A DNA stretch of 64,000 bases from JAGQYP01 sp041392305 (GTDB lineage: Bacteria > Bacteroidota > Bacteroidia > Flavobacteriales_D > Crocinitomicaceae), in contig JAWKMJ010000003.1 in NCBI GenBank assembly GCA_041392305.1, positions 124,001 to 188,000 of the forward strand, written 5' to 3'. Below the pieces are notes generated by a model that worked only from the letters and a program-made list of their open reading frames with translations, did not search any database and had not been told where the DNA came from. Position 1 is the first letter of the stretch; every line of letters begins with the position of its first letter. Position numbers and translations under genes: made by a program. Positions 52,189-61,604 of the stretch are shown piece after piece.

Positions 52189-53391
52189 CTAAAGTTTGAA
52201 TATTATCGGTAATACCATTTTTACTTTAACCTTTTTGCCCTTATCCTCACCAGGAGTCCAATTTGGCATAGCTTCAACCACTCTTAAAGCTTCATTGTTC
52301 AAATTTTCATCGACTCCATTTAATACCTTTGCATGGGTCACTTGCCCTTCTTTATCCACAATAAATTCAATCATTACTTTTCCTTGGATATTGTTCTTTT
52401 CAGCTTCCTTAGGATATTTAATCTCCTTTTGCATATACTTAATAAGAGCATCCATACCTCCAGGAAATTCAGGCATTTTTTCTACTTTATCATAAACCGA
52501 ATCGCTATCCCCTAAAATATTGAGAGAAGAAATTCCATGACTCCATTGATTTGTTGAATTCCAAGAACCCAAGATAAAAACCAATCCTAAAATTGGAAGA
52601 ATACTCACATATCTGAACAGACTTCCCTTACTTTGTTGCTTTAACATTTTAATTCTCATTTTTATTGATTTTTGATTATTAAACTGATTAATAAATTGAA
52701 TTTGATTTGATCCGAACACTTGGTTCAACAAGCTATTCGCATATTCAGCTTGATTATTTTCTGATGCAAATTGATCGGCTTCACATTCATGATTTAATTT
52801 CACATCTCTTTCCAGTAAGAACACAAAAGGATTATACCAAAACATAACTTTATACATATTATATATCATTAAATCTGTTGAATGTCTGGCTAATGCGTGT
52901 TTCATTTCATGCTTCTTGATTGCATCTATCCCCTCATCTAGTTCATTAAGTACAATGTATCGAAAGAATGAAAAACTGGAATGCTTATCAGAAAATCCTA
53001 ACCATAATCTACTTTCCCCTATTTCTTTAAATGAAATTCTACGAATCATTTTGATTGTAAAATAATACTGAAGGCCAATGTAAATGCCCATTACTGAGCA
53101 ACCGATCATGTATACTAATAACCAAGAGATGCGGAAAGGACTCTGTACACCAGTTCCTTCACTTAAGGAATCCTTCTCCACAACGATAGCTTCTAGATGA
53201 ACAGGATTAAATGAACTTACTTGCATTCCCCAATATGAGTTTTGAGAAATCCAAAACAATAGAATTGGAAGAATTGGAAGACTTACCAATAAAATTCTAT
53301 TTAAAGTGAACCATTTCATTTTCTTTAACGAAGTTTCATAAACTCCATACAACAATCCAAGTGAAACGATATGAAAAAGAAGTATTGCCAT
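52189..53391 (-). CDS. BlaR1-like M56 membrane metallopeptidase with C-terminal TonB domain
   Basis: A 400-residue protein. N-terminal membrane helices surround the M56 zinc site KKHEMKHALARHS (HExxH, ~residues 160-170) and the downstream NHECEADQFAS glutamate. After a further helix (~268-285) a TonB-like C-terminal domain follows (EFPGGMDALIKYMQKEIKYPKEAE...GKVMIEFIVDKEGQV). In BlaR1/MecR1 the peptidase senses beta-lactams and cleaves BlaI; here the sensor part is a TonB-C fold. It follows the BlaI-like gene by 2 bp. Confidence 0.9.
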   Translation of the reverse strand: MAILLFHIVSLGLLYGVYETSLKKMKWFTLNRILLVSLPILPILLFWISQNSYWGMQVSSFNPVHLEAIVVEKDSLSEGTGVQSPFRISWLLVYMIGCSVMGIYIGLQYYFTIKMIRRISFKEIGESRLWLGFSDKHSSFSFFRYIVLNELDEGIDAIKKHEMKHALARHSTDLMIYNMYKVMFWYNPFVFLLERDVKLNHECEADQFASENNQAEYANSLLNQVFGSNQIQFINQFNNQKSIKMRIKMLKQQSKGSLFRYVSILPILGLVFILGSWNSTNQWSHGISSLNILGDSDSVYDKVEKMPEFPGGMDALIKYMQKEIKYPKEAEKNNIQGKVMIEFIVDKEGQVTHAKVLNGVDENLNNEALRVVEAMPNWTPGEDKGKKVKVKMVLPIIFKL

Positions 53392-53393
53392 CC

Positions 53394-53756
53394 TTATTTC
53401 TTTTTTAGTTCTTTAATTATCTCTTCTAAATCGTCCAGATTAAGGTTTTCTTCTCGAGCAAAAAAGGAAAGCATACTTTTAGGAGATCCATTGAAATATC
53501 TTTTCGTTATGGATTTCAACCTACTTTTAGAATACTCTTCCTTTGAGATCACTGGTTCATATAAATTCGATTTTCCATATGTTTCGTACTTGATAAAACC
53601 TTTATCTACTAAAATCCTGATCATAGTCAATACCGTATTGTATGCAGGTTTCTTTTTATCGTATTCGATAGCTTCGGTAATCTCTTTGGCAAATCCTCTA
53701 TTAATTTTCCATAATGCTTGCATTACCATTTCTTCCGCTTTTGTCAATTCCTTCAT
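53394..53756 (-). CDS. BlaI/MecI/CopY family transcriptional repressor
   Basis: A 120-residue winged-helix repressor: LTKAEEMVMQALWKINRGFAKEITEAI at the N-terminus, KPAYNTVLTMIRILVDKGFI recognition helix, and FNGSPKSMLSFFAREENLNLDDLEEIIKEL dimer helix. It should repress its own operon with the M56 peptidase, which would cut it on signal. Immediately upstream are a -7 box and three exact 20-bp repeats that look like its operators. Confidence 0.92.
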   Translation of the reverse strand: MKELTKAEEMVMQALWKINRGFAKEITEAIEYDKKKPAYNTVLTMIRILVDKGFIKYETYGKSNLYEPVISKEEYSKSRLKSITKRYFNGSPKSMLSFFAREENLNLDDLEEIIKELKKK

Positions 53757-53760
53757 TTCA

Positions 53761-53768
53761 CAAACTTA
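53761..53768 (-). promoter_or_regulatory. -7 promoter box (TAAGTTTG) of the BlaI-M56 operon
   Basis: Exact TAnnTTTG on the minus strand, ending only 4 bp before the ATG codon (53756-53754). A transcript start 4-6 nt downstream would fall on the ATG, giving a leaderless mRNA. Confidence 0.7.
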
Positions 53769-53770
53769 TA

Positions 53771-53830
53771 ACTAATTTTTTAAATATAAAACTAATTATT
53801 TAATTATATGACTAAATATTTAATTATATG
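53771..53830 (-). promoter_or_regulatory. Three in-phase 20-bp repeats, candidate BlaI operators
   Basis: Plus-strand units at 53771-53790, 53791-53810 and 53811-53830 each begin ACTAA and are AT-only after that except for one G; the last two differ at one place (ACTAATTATT vs ACTAAATATT, both ending TAATTATATG). They sit directly upstream of the -7 box, covering the -33 region. A 20-bp period puts sites on nearly the same DNA face (about two turns). Confidence 0.75.
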
Positions 53831-53851
53831 TGTGATTTATTGATTGAGTGG

Positions 53852-54727
53852 TTACTTCTTTAAAAGACTCACGATTAAAATCGCAGAAAGTATAAGGATG
53901 ATTCCAACCCATTGTACAGCAGAAACAGATTCATGCAATAAAAGAATCGAAACGATTACTGCAACAGGTAATTCAACAGAGGAAAGTATAGACGAAAAGG
54001 TCACCCCAATTTTTGGAACGCCATAGGCAAAAAGTATCGGTGGAATTACAGCTCCAAATAAGGCCAGCGGTACCCCATAGATGAGAAATTTAGTATCAAA
54101 AAAGGCAACTTCATGTAAGCTTGAACCTAAAATGATTAAAACAATTACACTTGAGACTGCCATCATAATCATGGATTTTGAGACCGGAGAGATTTCCGAT
54201 TTTAATCTTCCATTAATGAAAATGTAGGAAGCATAACAAAGAGCCGATAAGAGACCCAGAATTAAGCCCTGTGAATTCAAAGTCGAACCATCAAATGCTT
54301 GAAGTCCTCCTGCAGCAAAGAAAGTCCCGGCTATAAGTACAGCCAAAGCCAACATCTGAAATAAGTTAGGTTTTTTTTTGTTGAAAAGGAAATCAAGTAA
54401 AAATCCAATCCAAATGAATTGAAATAATAAAATAATTCCAATAGATGCAGGTATAAATTGTACACAGGAATAATAAAACAAACTAGTAAGCGCAATGGTG
54501 GCTCCTCCAAAGATCAAAGCGAGCCAATCACTTTTCTTTAGATCGGAAAACCGGGTTTTTTCCTTTTGCAAAAAGTGAAGCACTATTAAAACAAGTAGTC
54601 CAAATAGAATTTGAAATACAGTTGCATCTTCTGCATCAAATCCCTTTTTATAGGAAAGCTTAGCTATAGTGGAGAGTATCCCATAAGACGCTGCCCCAAA
54701 GAAGACAGCAAGTATTCCTTTCAACAT
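53852..54727 (-). CDS. EamA (drug/metabolite transporter) family permease
   Basis: A 291-residue protein with ten membrane helices in two EamA halves (first ~1-140, second ~150-290); YSCVQFIPASIGIILLFQFIWIG and FSSILSSVELPVAVIVSILLLHE are typical end helices of each half. It probably exports or imports a small metabolite; the substrate is not known. It lies 21 bp downstream of the TonB-dependent receptor gene in the same direction, so they may be an operon. Confidence 0.88.
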   Translation of the reverse strand: MLKGILAVFFGAASYGILSTIAKLSYKKGFDAEDATVFQILFGLLVLIVLHFLQKEKTRFSDLKKSDWLALIFGGATIALTSLFYYSCVQFIPASIGIILLFQFIWIGFLLDFLFNKKKPNLFQMLALAVLIAGTFFAAGGLQAFDGSTLNSQGLILGLLSALCYASYIFINGRLKSEISPVSKSMIMMAVSSVIVLIILGSSLHEVAFFDTKFLIYGVPLALFGAVIPPILFAYGVPKIGVTFSSILSSVELPVAVIVSILLLHESVSAVQWVGIILILSAILIVSLLKK

Positions 54728-54748
54728 TGTTACAATTTGAAACCCAAA

Positions 54749-57211
54749 TTAGTCTTTTTTCGGCTCCTTCTTTTTACCTCCACTATTTTTGTGTTCCAAA
54801 TTAGCTGTATACGAAATCATGAATGATCTCATTTGCTCGGCTTTCAATGGTCGTAACGAATACCATCTATTGGTAAGGTTATTACACATTACAGAAATTT
54901 TGTGCCCTCCTTTAAACGAATAACTCAAACGCAGATCCATTATAAAATTCCCATTATTATGATTTTCAAAATAGTTTCGATATTGTAAATTCTGAAGAGA
55001 AGAAGACCCTGCAGTAGCATCCTCAAAATCAAAAATTGACCGATCTACATTCTCCATTTTAGAGAAGTATCTGAATGAATATCCCAGAGCAAAACCTTTT
55101 ATTTTGAATTCAATATCTCCCTTAAAAGTATGAATAAATCGATACTTAAGAATAGTAGTATTCGAATCTGCAGAAGTCGACCTGAAGCTAAGTTCATCAT
55201 TCCCGGAAGGGTTAAGATCTTCCGCATACACATAATCCGGTTCAAGAGTTTGAGGTAAAGAATAGGTATACCCGATCATAAAATTCATTGAATAATCTTT
55301 TGTTGTTTGGAGCTTATCGAAGGTGATATCCCCAACGAAGCTTGCATCTACTCCATATACTCTAGAGCGACCGGTATTGATAAATTTAAATCCTACCCAA
55401 GGGAATTGCGACTGCCAGAAACCGAAAAGATACTCGATGGTATTTTTATATTGTTGCATAAAAAAGGCCGCATCGATAAAACCTTGGAATTTGCGATATC
55501 TAAATCCTTGTTTAATTCCGATTTCTGCATTCCAAGAATATTCAGGCACCAAATCTTGATTGGGGTATACGCCCAAAATTCCTAGTTGAATATTAATCAT
55601 TCTTTCAGTAATTGTAGGATAACGGAATCCTTGACCAAATGAGGCTCTGAGAAAAGTTCCTTGCGAGAGTTTAAAGTTCAATCCACCTCTAAACAAGGGT
55701 GCAATTTTTCTTTTGTTCTTATCCCCGAAAGGATCAAAATATTCAGCTCTAAATCCAAGAACGATATTCATTACATCCCAAAACTGTTTTTGTAATTCTA
55801 GATAAAAGCTTGAATTCAACAAATGATTTGTGCTGTCTCCTCCTGCATCTGTATACATTCCGGAAGCACTAAAGTTGTATTGCCCCATGAGTCCAATAGT
55901 CAGTTGCAAACTATCTAGATTTTGATAAAAACGGTTAAAAGAATATTCACCATAAGCAATCATCCCTACTGCACTCATATTGTTACTCATCTCGTTATTT
56001 GCGTACATATAACGAAATCTGAAACGATGTGTATTTCCCACCCCTTCAATAAAAGTTAAATAAGGATCAACATTAAAAATAAATTGTTTTTGAAGTAGCA
56101 TAGCTCCAGGATAAGCTCGATAAAAATTTAAGCTATCATCTTGCCATGCAAATACTGAGTTGGAATTCGAATACATAAAATTTCCATTCAATCCATACAT
56201 CAATCCTTTCACTTTCTCTGGACGATGACGTAATCCAAAATTGATTCTTGCTTTTTGTGATTGTAGCTGGTTATCTGTGAAATTAGTAATTGAATCTACA
56301 ACGGTTGCATCCGGACGAGGTGCCCCCATATAGGAATGATCCGCATCGAAAGTTCCACCAATAACAAAATCCAGTCTTGGCGTTAACCTTCTCATGTGAA
56401 GAAATTTAACCCCCGCAATATACGGAAAGCTGCTCCACCATTTCATTTCCTTGTATCTAGGTCGATCATACATTCCAGCGTAGACATTTACTTTAGTTGA
56501 AGGATTGAATCCTGGCTGATTGGTTTTCATGAGTATAGCTCCGCTTAAAGCTGAACCTGGAACTTTTACACTACTAGCACCTTTAATGATCTCTAAATCT
56601 GCCAAATTCTCAACAGGAATAAATCCCCATTCTGGTTTACCAGCATCCGGAGACATCATCGGAATATCATCTACAATAATTGAAACTTTCGCACCTACGC
56701 CAAAAGTAAATCCCGAACCTCCTCTAATCTGAGGTTCACCATCCAAAATTGTAGTAGAAGCATCCACGGTATTCAAGGTAGTTGAAATATCTCTATCTCC
56801 TCTATTATCGATAAGTTCAGTAGGGATTTTGACCATGGATTTGATATCCTCATCTTTAACATCAGCCACGCGGCTACTCTTCACCTCTACATCCTTTAAA
56901 ACAATCACACTTTGAAGAGTTACATCATGAGTAACCGTTTGACCTGCAATAATTTCAATTTCAAAAGTATCGCGCATTCCAGTAAAAGAACATACTACTT
57001 TTCTCATTCCTGGCTCAAGTTTTAGCTTGTATTTACCAAACACATCTGTAACCGCTCCAAAAGAAGGATCTTTAAGTAGAACCACATTTGCACCAATAAC
57101 TGTTTCACCGGATTCTTTATCATAAACTGTACCTTCCAGTGTACCTGTTGCTTGCGAAAATGAAATTGTACTTACAAATAGTAAAAGTAAAAGAATGCAG
57201 ATTTGTTTCAT
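54749..57211 (-). CDS. TonB-dependent receptor with carboxypeptidase-like regulatory domain
   Basis: An 820-residue outer-membrane receptor: signal peptide, CarboxypepD_reg-like domain (GTLEGTVYDKESGETVIGANVVL, ~22-105), plug (~115-240; DGEPQIRGGSGFTFGVGAKVSIIVDDIP and IEIIKGASSVKVPGSALSGAI-like region) and a beta-barrel to the C-terminus. No SusD partner follows, so it is probably a siderophore, vitamin or metal receptor rather than a glycan one. The EamA gene follows. A terminator of the next gene lies just upstream. Confidence 0.92.
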   Translation of the reverse strand: MKQICILLLLLFVSTISFSQATGTLEGTVYDKESGETVIGANVVLLKDPSFGAVTDVFGKYKLKLEPGMRKVVCSFTGMRDTFEIEIIAGQTVTHDVTLQSVIVLKDVEVKSSRVADVKDEDIKSMVKIPTELIDNRGDRDISTTLNTVDASTTILDGEPQIRGGSGFTFGVGAKVSIIVDDIPMMSPDAGKPEWGFIPVENLADLEIIKGASSVKVPGSALSGAILMKTNQPGFNPSTKVNVYAGMYDRPRYKEMKWWSSFPYIAGVKFLHMRRLTPRLDFVIGGTFDADHSYMGAPRPDATVVDSITNFTDNQLQSQKARINFGLRHRPEKVKGLMYGLNGNFMYSNSNSVFAWQDDSLNFYRAYPGAMLLQKQFIFNVDPYLTFIEGVGNTHRFRFRYMYANNEMSNNMSAVGMIAYGEYSFNRFYQNLDSLQLTIGLMGQYNFSASGMYTDAGGDSTNHLLNSSFYLELQKQFWDVMNIVLGFRAEYFDPFGDKNKRKIAPLFRGGLNFKLSQGTFLRASFGQGFRYPTITERMINIQLGILGVYPNQDLVPEYSWNAEIGIKQGFRYRKFQGFIDAAFFMQQYKNTIEYLFGFWQSQFPWVGFKFINTGRSRVYGVDASFVGDITFDKLQTTKDYSMNFMIGYTYSLPQTLEPDYVYAEDLNPSGNDELSFRSTSADSNTTILKYRFIHTFKGDIEFKIKGFALGYSFRYFSKMENVDRSIFDFEDATAGSSSLQNLQYRNYFENHNNGNFIMDLRLSYSFKGGHKISVMCNNLTNRWYSLRPLKAEQMRSFMISYTANLEHKNSGGKKKEPKKD

Positions 57212-57229
57212 GTTGTATGTATGAGTAAT

Positions 57230-57261
57230 AAAAAGCCCCTGTTCGTTTCCAAACAGGGGCT
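57230..57261 (-). terminator. Strong intrinsic terminator of the 57280-60534 gene
   Basis: Minus-strand perfect 10-bp stem AGCCCCTGTT/AACAGGGGCT (57252-57261 with 57234-57243) with 8-nt loop, then U5. It ends 19 bp before the start of the TonB-dependent receptor gene. Confidence 0.9.
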
Positions 57262-57279
57262 AAAGATAAAATTAAACTT

Positions 57280-60200
57280 TTATTTCAGGACAACTTTTCC
57301 AGTCGTCGCATTGTCATTTGTGATGATATTGAAGTAATAAACACCCATTGGTACATCCATAGTAAATGTATTCAATGTTCCATTATTCAATCTTGTATCA
57401 AGAACAATCTTACCGTCAGTCGAATACACTTTTAGCATAGGATTGTTTAGCGTCACATTTGAAAGGTTCACAAACATTTGATTTTCGAATGAATAAACAT
57501 GAACAAGGTTCATTTCATTCTCATCGATACCAACCGCACTCGTAACAACTATTTCAACCTCTGAGGACATCACAGTACATCCAGCAATCACAGATTCACA
57601 TACCACATAATACGTACCTGCATTAGCAAAATTCGGCGTATAAGAAGCTCCTGTCTCAGAAGGAGTAAAGCTCATATATCCCGATCCGGAAGTAGTTGTA
57701 TACATCCACTCTCTTGATGTGGCTGTAGAAGACTCTGTAGCATCAATTTGAGTACCATCTGTGTTGGTGTTGATGTTTTGAGTTGTTGCTGGTGCGAGCG
57801 TAACTGTGTAACCTGTATTATTTCCAACAGTTACCGTAGCAGTAGTCGTTGTACAACCATTAGCATCCGAGATAACAACATAATAATCTCCTTGAGATAA
57901 TCCAGTAAACGCACCAGTTGCATTCGTCGCTTGTGAGTTATTTCCTGAATCAAACAATTCAAAAGATGTTCCGTTAGATCCTGTCACATTTACAACACCG
58001 TTTGCATTCGCGCAATCAGAGTTATCAACTGAAGAGGTTGTACCTGCAGTTGGTCCAGTTGGAGCTCCTACTGTTACGTTAGAAGAAGTTGAAGTACATC
58101 CATTTGCACCAGTAACAACAACATAATAGTCATCCTCAGCTAAGCCAGTGAAGGAACCAGAAGCATTGCTGGTAATGCTATTGTTTCCAGAATCGAACAA
58201 CTCAAAAGAAGTTCCATTGGATCCCGAAACGTTAACCGCACCATTTGGAGTTGAACAGTTAGAATTATCACTTGGAGTAACAGTACCTACTGTAGGATTT
58301 GTAGCTGGATCTACTGTAACGGTAGCAGTTTGTGCAGGAGTACATCCATTAGAAACCACAACATAATAATCTCCAGCAGCTAATCCTGTGAAAGTTCCAG
58401 TGGCATTTGTTCCTTGCGAGTTGTTACCCGAATCAAACAATTCGTATCCTGTACCATTATCACCAGAAACGGCAACTTGTCCGTCAGGAGTAGTACAAGA
58501 TGTTGCAGCAGTAGGAGTTGCAGTACCAGCAGTAGCATTTGCATTCACAGTTACAGTAACAGTTGATGGAGAAGATTCACATCCCAATACAGTTTCTGTT
58601 ACAGTATAAATATGAACACCTACAGCAGACGAAGGAGTTTGAGATGTTCCAGAAGAAGCAGGACTTCCACCTAAATACCACTGAAGTGTACCTCCAGCAC
58701 CTGCAGCTGCAGTTAAATCTGCCATTGCATCTCCATCACAGTATGTAGCATCCGTACCAGCAGCAGGAGCAGCAGGTGCAGTAGCTGAGTTACCAACTGT
58801 AACAGTTGAGGTTGTAGCAGTACATCCAGCAGCATCAGTTACCACTACATAATATCCACCAGCAGCAAGTCCAGTAAATGTTCCTGTCCCGTTTGATGTT
58901 TGAGAAACATTTGAAGAATTAAATAATTCAAATGAAGTACCTCCAGATCCAGTAACAACAACTTGTCCGTTTGGCGAAGTACAGTTTGTTACATCTGTTG
59001 GAGTAGCCGTCCCCGCTGCAGGAGCAGTTGGAGCATTAACAGTTACTGTAGAAGTAGTTGTCATACATCCATTTGTCGTGATCTCAACATAATAATCACC
59101 AGGTGAAAGAGATGAAAATGAACCAGTACCATTGGATCCTTGCGAGTTATTTCCTGAATCAAATAATTCAAAAGTGGTTCCATTTGACCCTGATACGTTT
59201 ACTGCACCATTTGGTGAAGTACAAGAAGTTGAAGCCGTTGGGGTTGTTGTTCCAGCAGTAGGGTTCGTTGGAGCGTTAACCGTAACTGTAGAAGTCGTTG
59301 CCATACATCCATTCACATCTGTAACCTCAACGTAGTAAGTTCCAGGATTCAAACCTGTAAAAGTTCCTGTGGTATTTGAAGTTTGTGAAACACCAGATCC
59401 ATTAAATAATTCAAACCCAGTACCAGTTGATCCTGAAACGGCAACTTGCCCATTTTGAGTCGTACAGTTATTTGATGCCGTAGGAGTGGCTGTTCCCGCA
59501 ACTGCCGGAGCATTAATTGTAAATGCTGTACCAGCAACTTCAGCTAAATCTTCATTCGCATGTCGTACTCGAATTTTATAGCCGGATCCTGCTGGAACAG
59601 AAGGAATAGTGCAAGAAATAGTACCTGATGCTGCTTGTCCAACATTTCTTGTTGTGGATCCAATCACTGTCGGAGAAGCAAAAGAACCTGAAGCATTTGA
59701 TAATTCTGCATAAAAAGTCTTATTTGAATCTGCAATTGTAGCATTGCATGTGTAAGTAAGATTAAATGACTCACCCTGACAAATATCCGATATAGAATAA
59801 CTTGGAGTCATGTTATAAATCATCAAAACATTATCAACAAATACTTCATCTCCAGCATCTCCAGCACCCCCAACAGGGTTTGTCGTAAATGTAGCAAGTA
59901 CGTAGGATGCACTTGCACCATTTCCTGTATAATTAAAAGCCATTGCTTTTCTTGTCCAGGTAGTACTTACCAAGTTATCATCTGCAGCATTAGCAACTAA
60001 ATTAGAAGCTGTTCCGCCTGGATCTTGATAATTTGAATTATTGTGTATTGAGAATGTTGCTCTACCTGTATTTCCACCAGTAACTAGATTTACTTTATAC
60101 CAGAAAGTTACACTATCTGGTTGTGACACAAATGGAGAATTATGATCATAAGCACTGTTTGTAGAAATTGTATAGTTATAATTTGCAGAACTAGTTGCGG

Positions 60201-60534
60201 TCGTAGATCCAACTCTAATTCTACCAGTTGTTAAATTTCCATTTGCCGCATTCCCAAATATATCAACACAATACAACCTAGCACATGTTGAACCGTCATA
60301 AGAGGTTGCTTGTGCTAATTGATTTGATCCTGTAACCGTACCACATCCTAAACTAGCAGGAAAAGGTAAATTACATTGAGCAGTTCTAAAGGAGTGCCAG
60401 TTCAATGGTTCCGTGCTATGTATAGCACCATTTCCTGTACCCCAAAGTTCAAAATCGCCATTCACCACTTGTTCTTGAGCGAAAAGCCAACCTCCCGTTA
60501 ATAAAACGGTGAGTAATAGTAGAGATTTTCTCAT
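57280..60534 (-). CDS. T9SS type A secreted protein with ~80-aa FELFDSG repeats
   Basis: A 1084-residue protein with signal peptide, an N-terminal domain beginning VVNGDFELWGTGNGAIHS (~20-245; carbohydrate-binding-like fold seen also in its two neighbours), an Ig-like part, and six repeats of ~80 residues (~345-940) with 'C...nG.v.v.GsnGt.FELFdsgn.sq..n.tG.f.gL..G.YYV.v' and an unrelated Ig-like PKD-type insert after the third. The C-terminal sorting signal ends VYSTDGKIVLDT...GVYYFNIITND...GKVVLK. Exported to the cell surface by T9SS. Likely follows the next two genes in one transcript (18 bp gap). Confidence 0.9.
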   Translation of the reverse strand: MRKSLLLLTVLLTGGWLFAQEQVVNGDFELWGTGNGAIHSTEPLNWHSFRTAQCNLPFPASLGCGTVTGSNQLAQATSYDGSTCARLYCVDIFGNAANGNLTTGRIRVGSTTATSSANYNYTISTNSAYDHNSPFVSQPDSVTFWYKVNLVTGGNTGRATFSIHNNSNYQDPGGTASNLVANAADDNLVSTTWTRKAMAFNYTGNGASASYVLATFTTNPVGGAGDAGDEVFVDNVLMIYNMTPSYSISDICQGESFNLTYTCNATIADSNKTFYAELSNASGSFASPTVIGSTTRNVGQAASGTISCTIPSVPAGSGYKIRVRHANEDLAEVAGTAFTINAPAVAGTATPTASNNCTTQNGQVAVSGSTGTGFELFNGSGVSQTSNTTGTFTGLNPGTYYVEVTDVNGCMATTSTVTVNAPTNPTAGTTTPTASTSCTSPNGAVNVSGSNGTTFELFDSGNNSQGSNGTGSFSSLSPGDYYVEITTNGCMTTTSTVTVNAPTAPAAGTATPTDVTNCTSPNGQVVVTGSGGTSFELFNSSNVSQTSNGTGTFTGLAAGGYYVVVTDAAGCTATTSTVTVGNSATAPAAPAAGTDATYCDGDAMADLTAAAGAGGTLQWYLGGSPASSGTSQTPSSAVGVHIYTVTETVLGCESSPSTVTVTVNANATAGTATPTAATSCTTPDGQVAVSGDNGTGYELFDSGNNSQGTNATGTFTGLAAGDYYVVVSNGCTPAQTATVTVDPATNPTVGTVTPSDNSNCSTPNGAVNVSGSNGTSFELFDSGNNSITSNASGSFTGLAEDDYYVVVTGANGCTSTSSNVTVGAPTGPTAGTTSSVDNSDCANANGVVNVTGSNGTSFELFDSGNNSQATNATGAFTGLSQGDYYVVISDANGCTTTTATVTVGNNTGYTVTLAPATTQNINTNTDGTQIDATESSTATSREWMYTTTSGSGYMSFTPSETGASYTPNFANAGTYYVVCESVIAGCTVMSSEVEIVVTSAVGIDENEMNLVHVYSFENQMFVNLSNVTLNNPMLKVYSTDGKIVLDTRLNNGTLNTFTMDVPMGVYYFNIITNDNATTGKVVLK

Positions 60535-60552
60535 GGTTTTAATTTTTAGATT

Positions 60553-61560
60553 TTATTTATTAATGAAAAGTTTTTTCGAAAAGATTACCGTACCATTTCT
60601 CTCAATTTTCGCGATCAACACTCCATTCTCAGGAATTGAAACCTGCCCATTTTCGCTAATTGAATCGAAAGTTCTGATTCTCTCTCCGCTTAAAGAATAT
60701 AAAGTCAAAGTACAATTCGACGGAAGACTATTCCAAACTATATTATCCTGAAAAGCATAAACATTCTTTGGGTCAATCGAAATATCATTAATGCCAAGCG
60801 GAGAATTATAGAAATAAATAGAGTCAACCATCAATAATGAACCAAAAGCCCCACCAAATCTAATACCTCCATATGAACTTAGAAATACAATTGAAATCGA
60901 ATCAGGTGTATCAGTAGAATAATATTGAACAGAAGCATCAAAAGGTGTCCATGTAGAGACTAATTGATCTGTAGAAAATTCTCCTAAGCCTATTGTATCT
61001 CTTTTAGAAAGCGTTGCGTTCCATTTATGTACAATTACTCCAATTCTACATGTATCACCTCCTCCAATTATTGTATCTTGAACCTGTGTATTGAAATTCA
61101 AATATATATAATCAGCACCAGGATAATACTTAAAAAAACCTCTTAAATGTTCTGGACGATCTGTAGATGGAACACCTGTAGTGGCTGGAGCCAATGGGTT
61201 GAGTTCATTTATAACTTGATTAATACCTGCTACTGATGCATCTATTACTCCTGTAAACAAATTTCCAGTCGCCATTAAACCATTTAATAACCCTGTTCTC
61301 ATAGCTACAGAGTGATTCCCGGAATAACTAGCTGTTGTATCATACATAAATCCTTTCGGCATGCCCGGACTTAATGCCGGAAAAACCACGATTAACGGAT
61401 TTCCAGATTCCCAGATTCCTCCGGTTAAACTATCAACAACAACCCCAGATCCTCCTGGATCTAAATGTACTGTCCAATTCTCAAAATCATTATTTGTAAT
61501 AGTTTGAGAAAAAACATTAGCAGAAAATGCTGCCAAAGCGAAAAGTAAAATTTTCTTCAT
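60553..61560 (-). CDS. T9SS type A secreted protein, NDFENW N-terminal domain
   Basis: A 335-residue protein with signal peptide MKKILLFALAAFSANVFS and TITNNDFENWTVHLDPG start, a beta-rich body with two conserved 'v.S.....GG.RFGG' stretches, and a T9SS type A tail (LTLYSLSGERIRTFDSI...NGVLIAKIERNGTVIFSKKLFINK). Paralogous in layout to both neighbours; N-terminal domain of unknown ligand. Intergenic distance to the upstream gene is 44 bp with no -7 box, suggesting co-transcription. Confidence 0.87.
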   Translation of the reverse strand: MKKILLFALAAFSANVFSQTITNNDFENWTVHLDPGGSGVVVDSLTGGIWESGNPLIVVFPALSPGMPKGFMYDTTASYSGNHSVAMRTGLLNGLMATGNLFTGVIDASVAGINQVINELNPLAPATTGVPSTDRPEHLRGFFKYYPGADYIYLNFNTQVQDTIIGGGDTCRIGVIVHKWNATLSKRDTIGLGEFSTDQLVSTWTPFDASVQYYSTDTPDSISIVFLSSYGGIRFGGAFGSLLMVDSIYFYNSPLGINDISIDPKNVYAFQDNIVWNSLPSNCTLTLYSLSGERIRTFDSISENGQVSIPENGVLIAKIERNGTVIFSKKLFINK

Positions 61561-61604
61561 GTGCTAGTAATTAAAGTTTATAAAATAATTAAGTTCTTGA
61601 TAAT

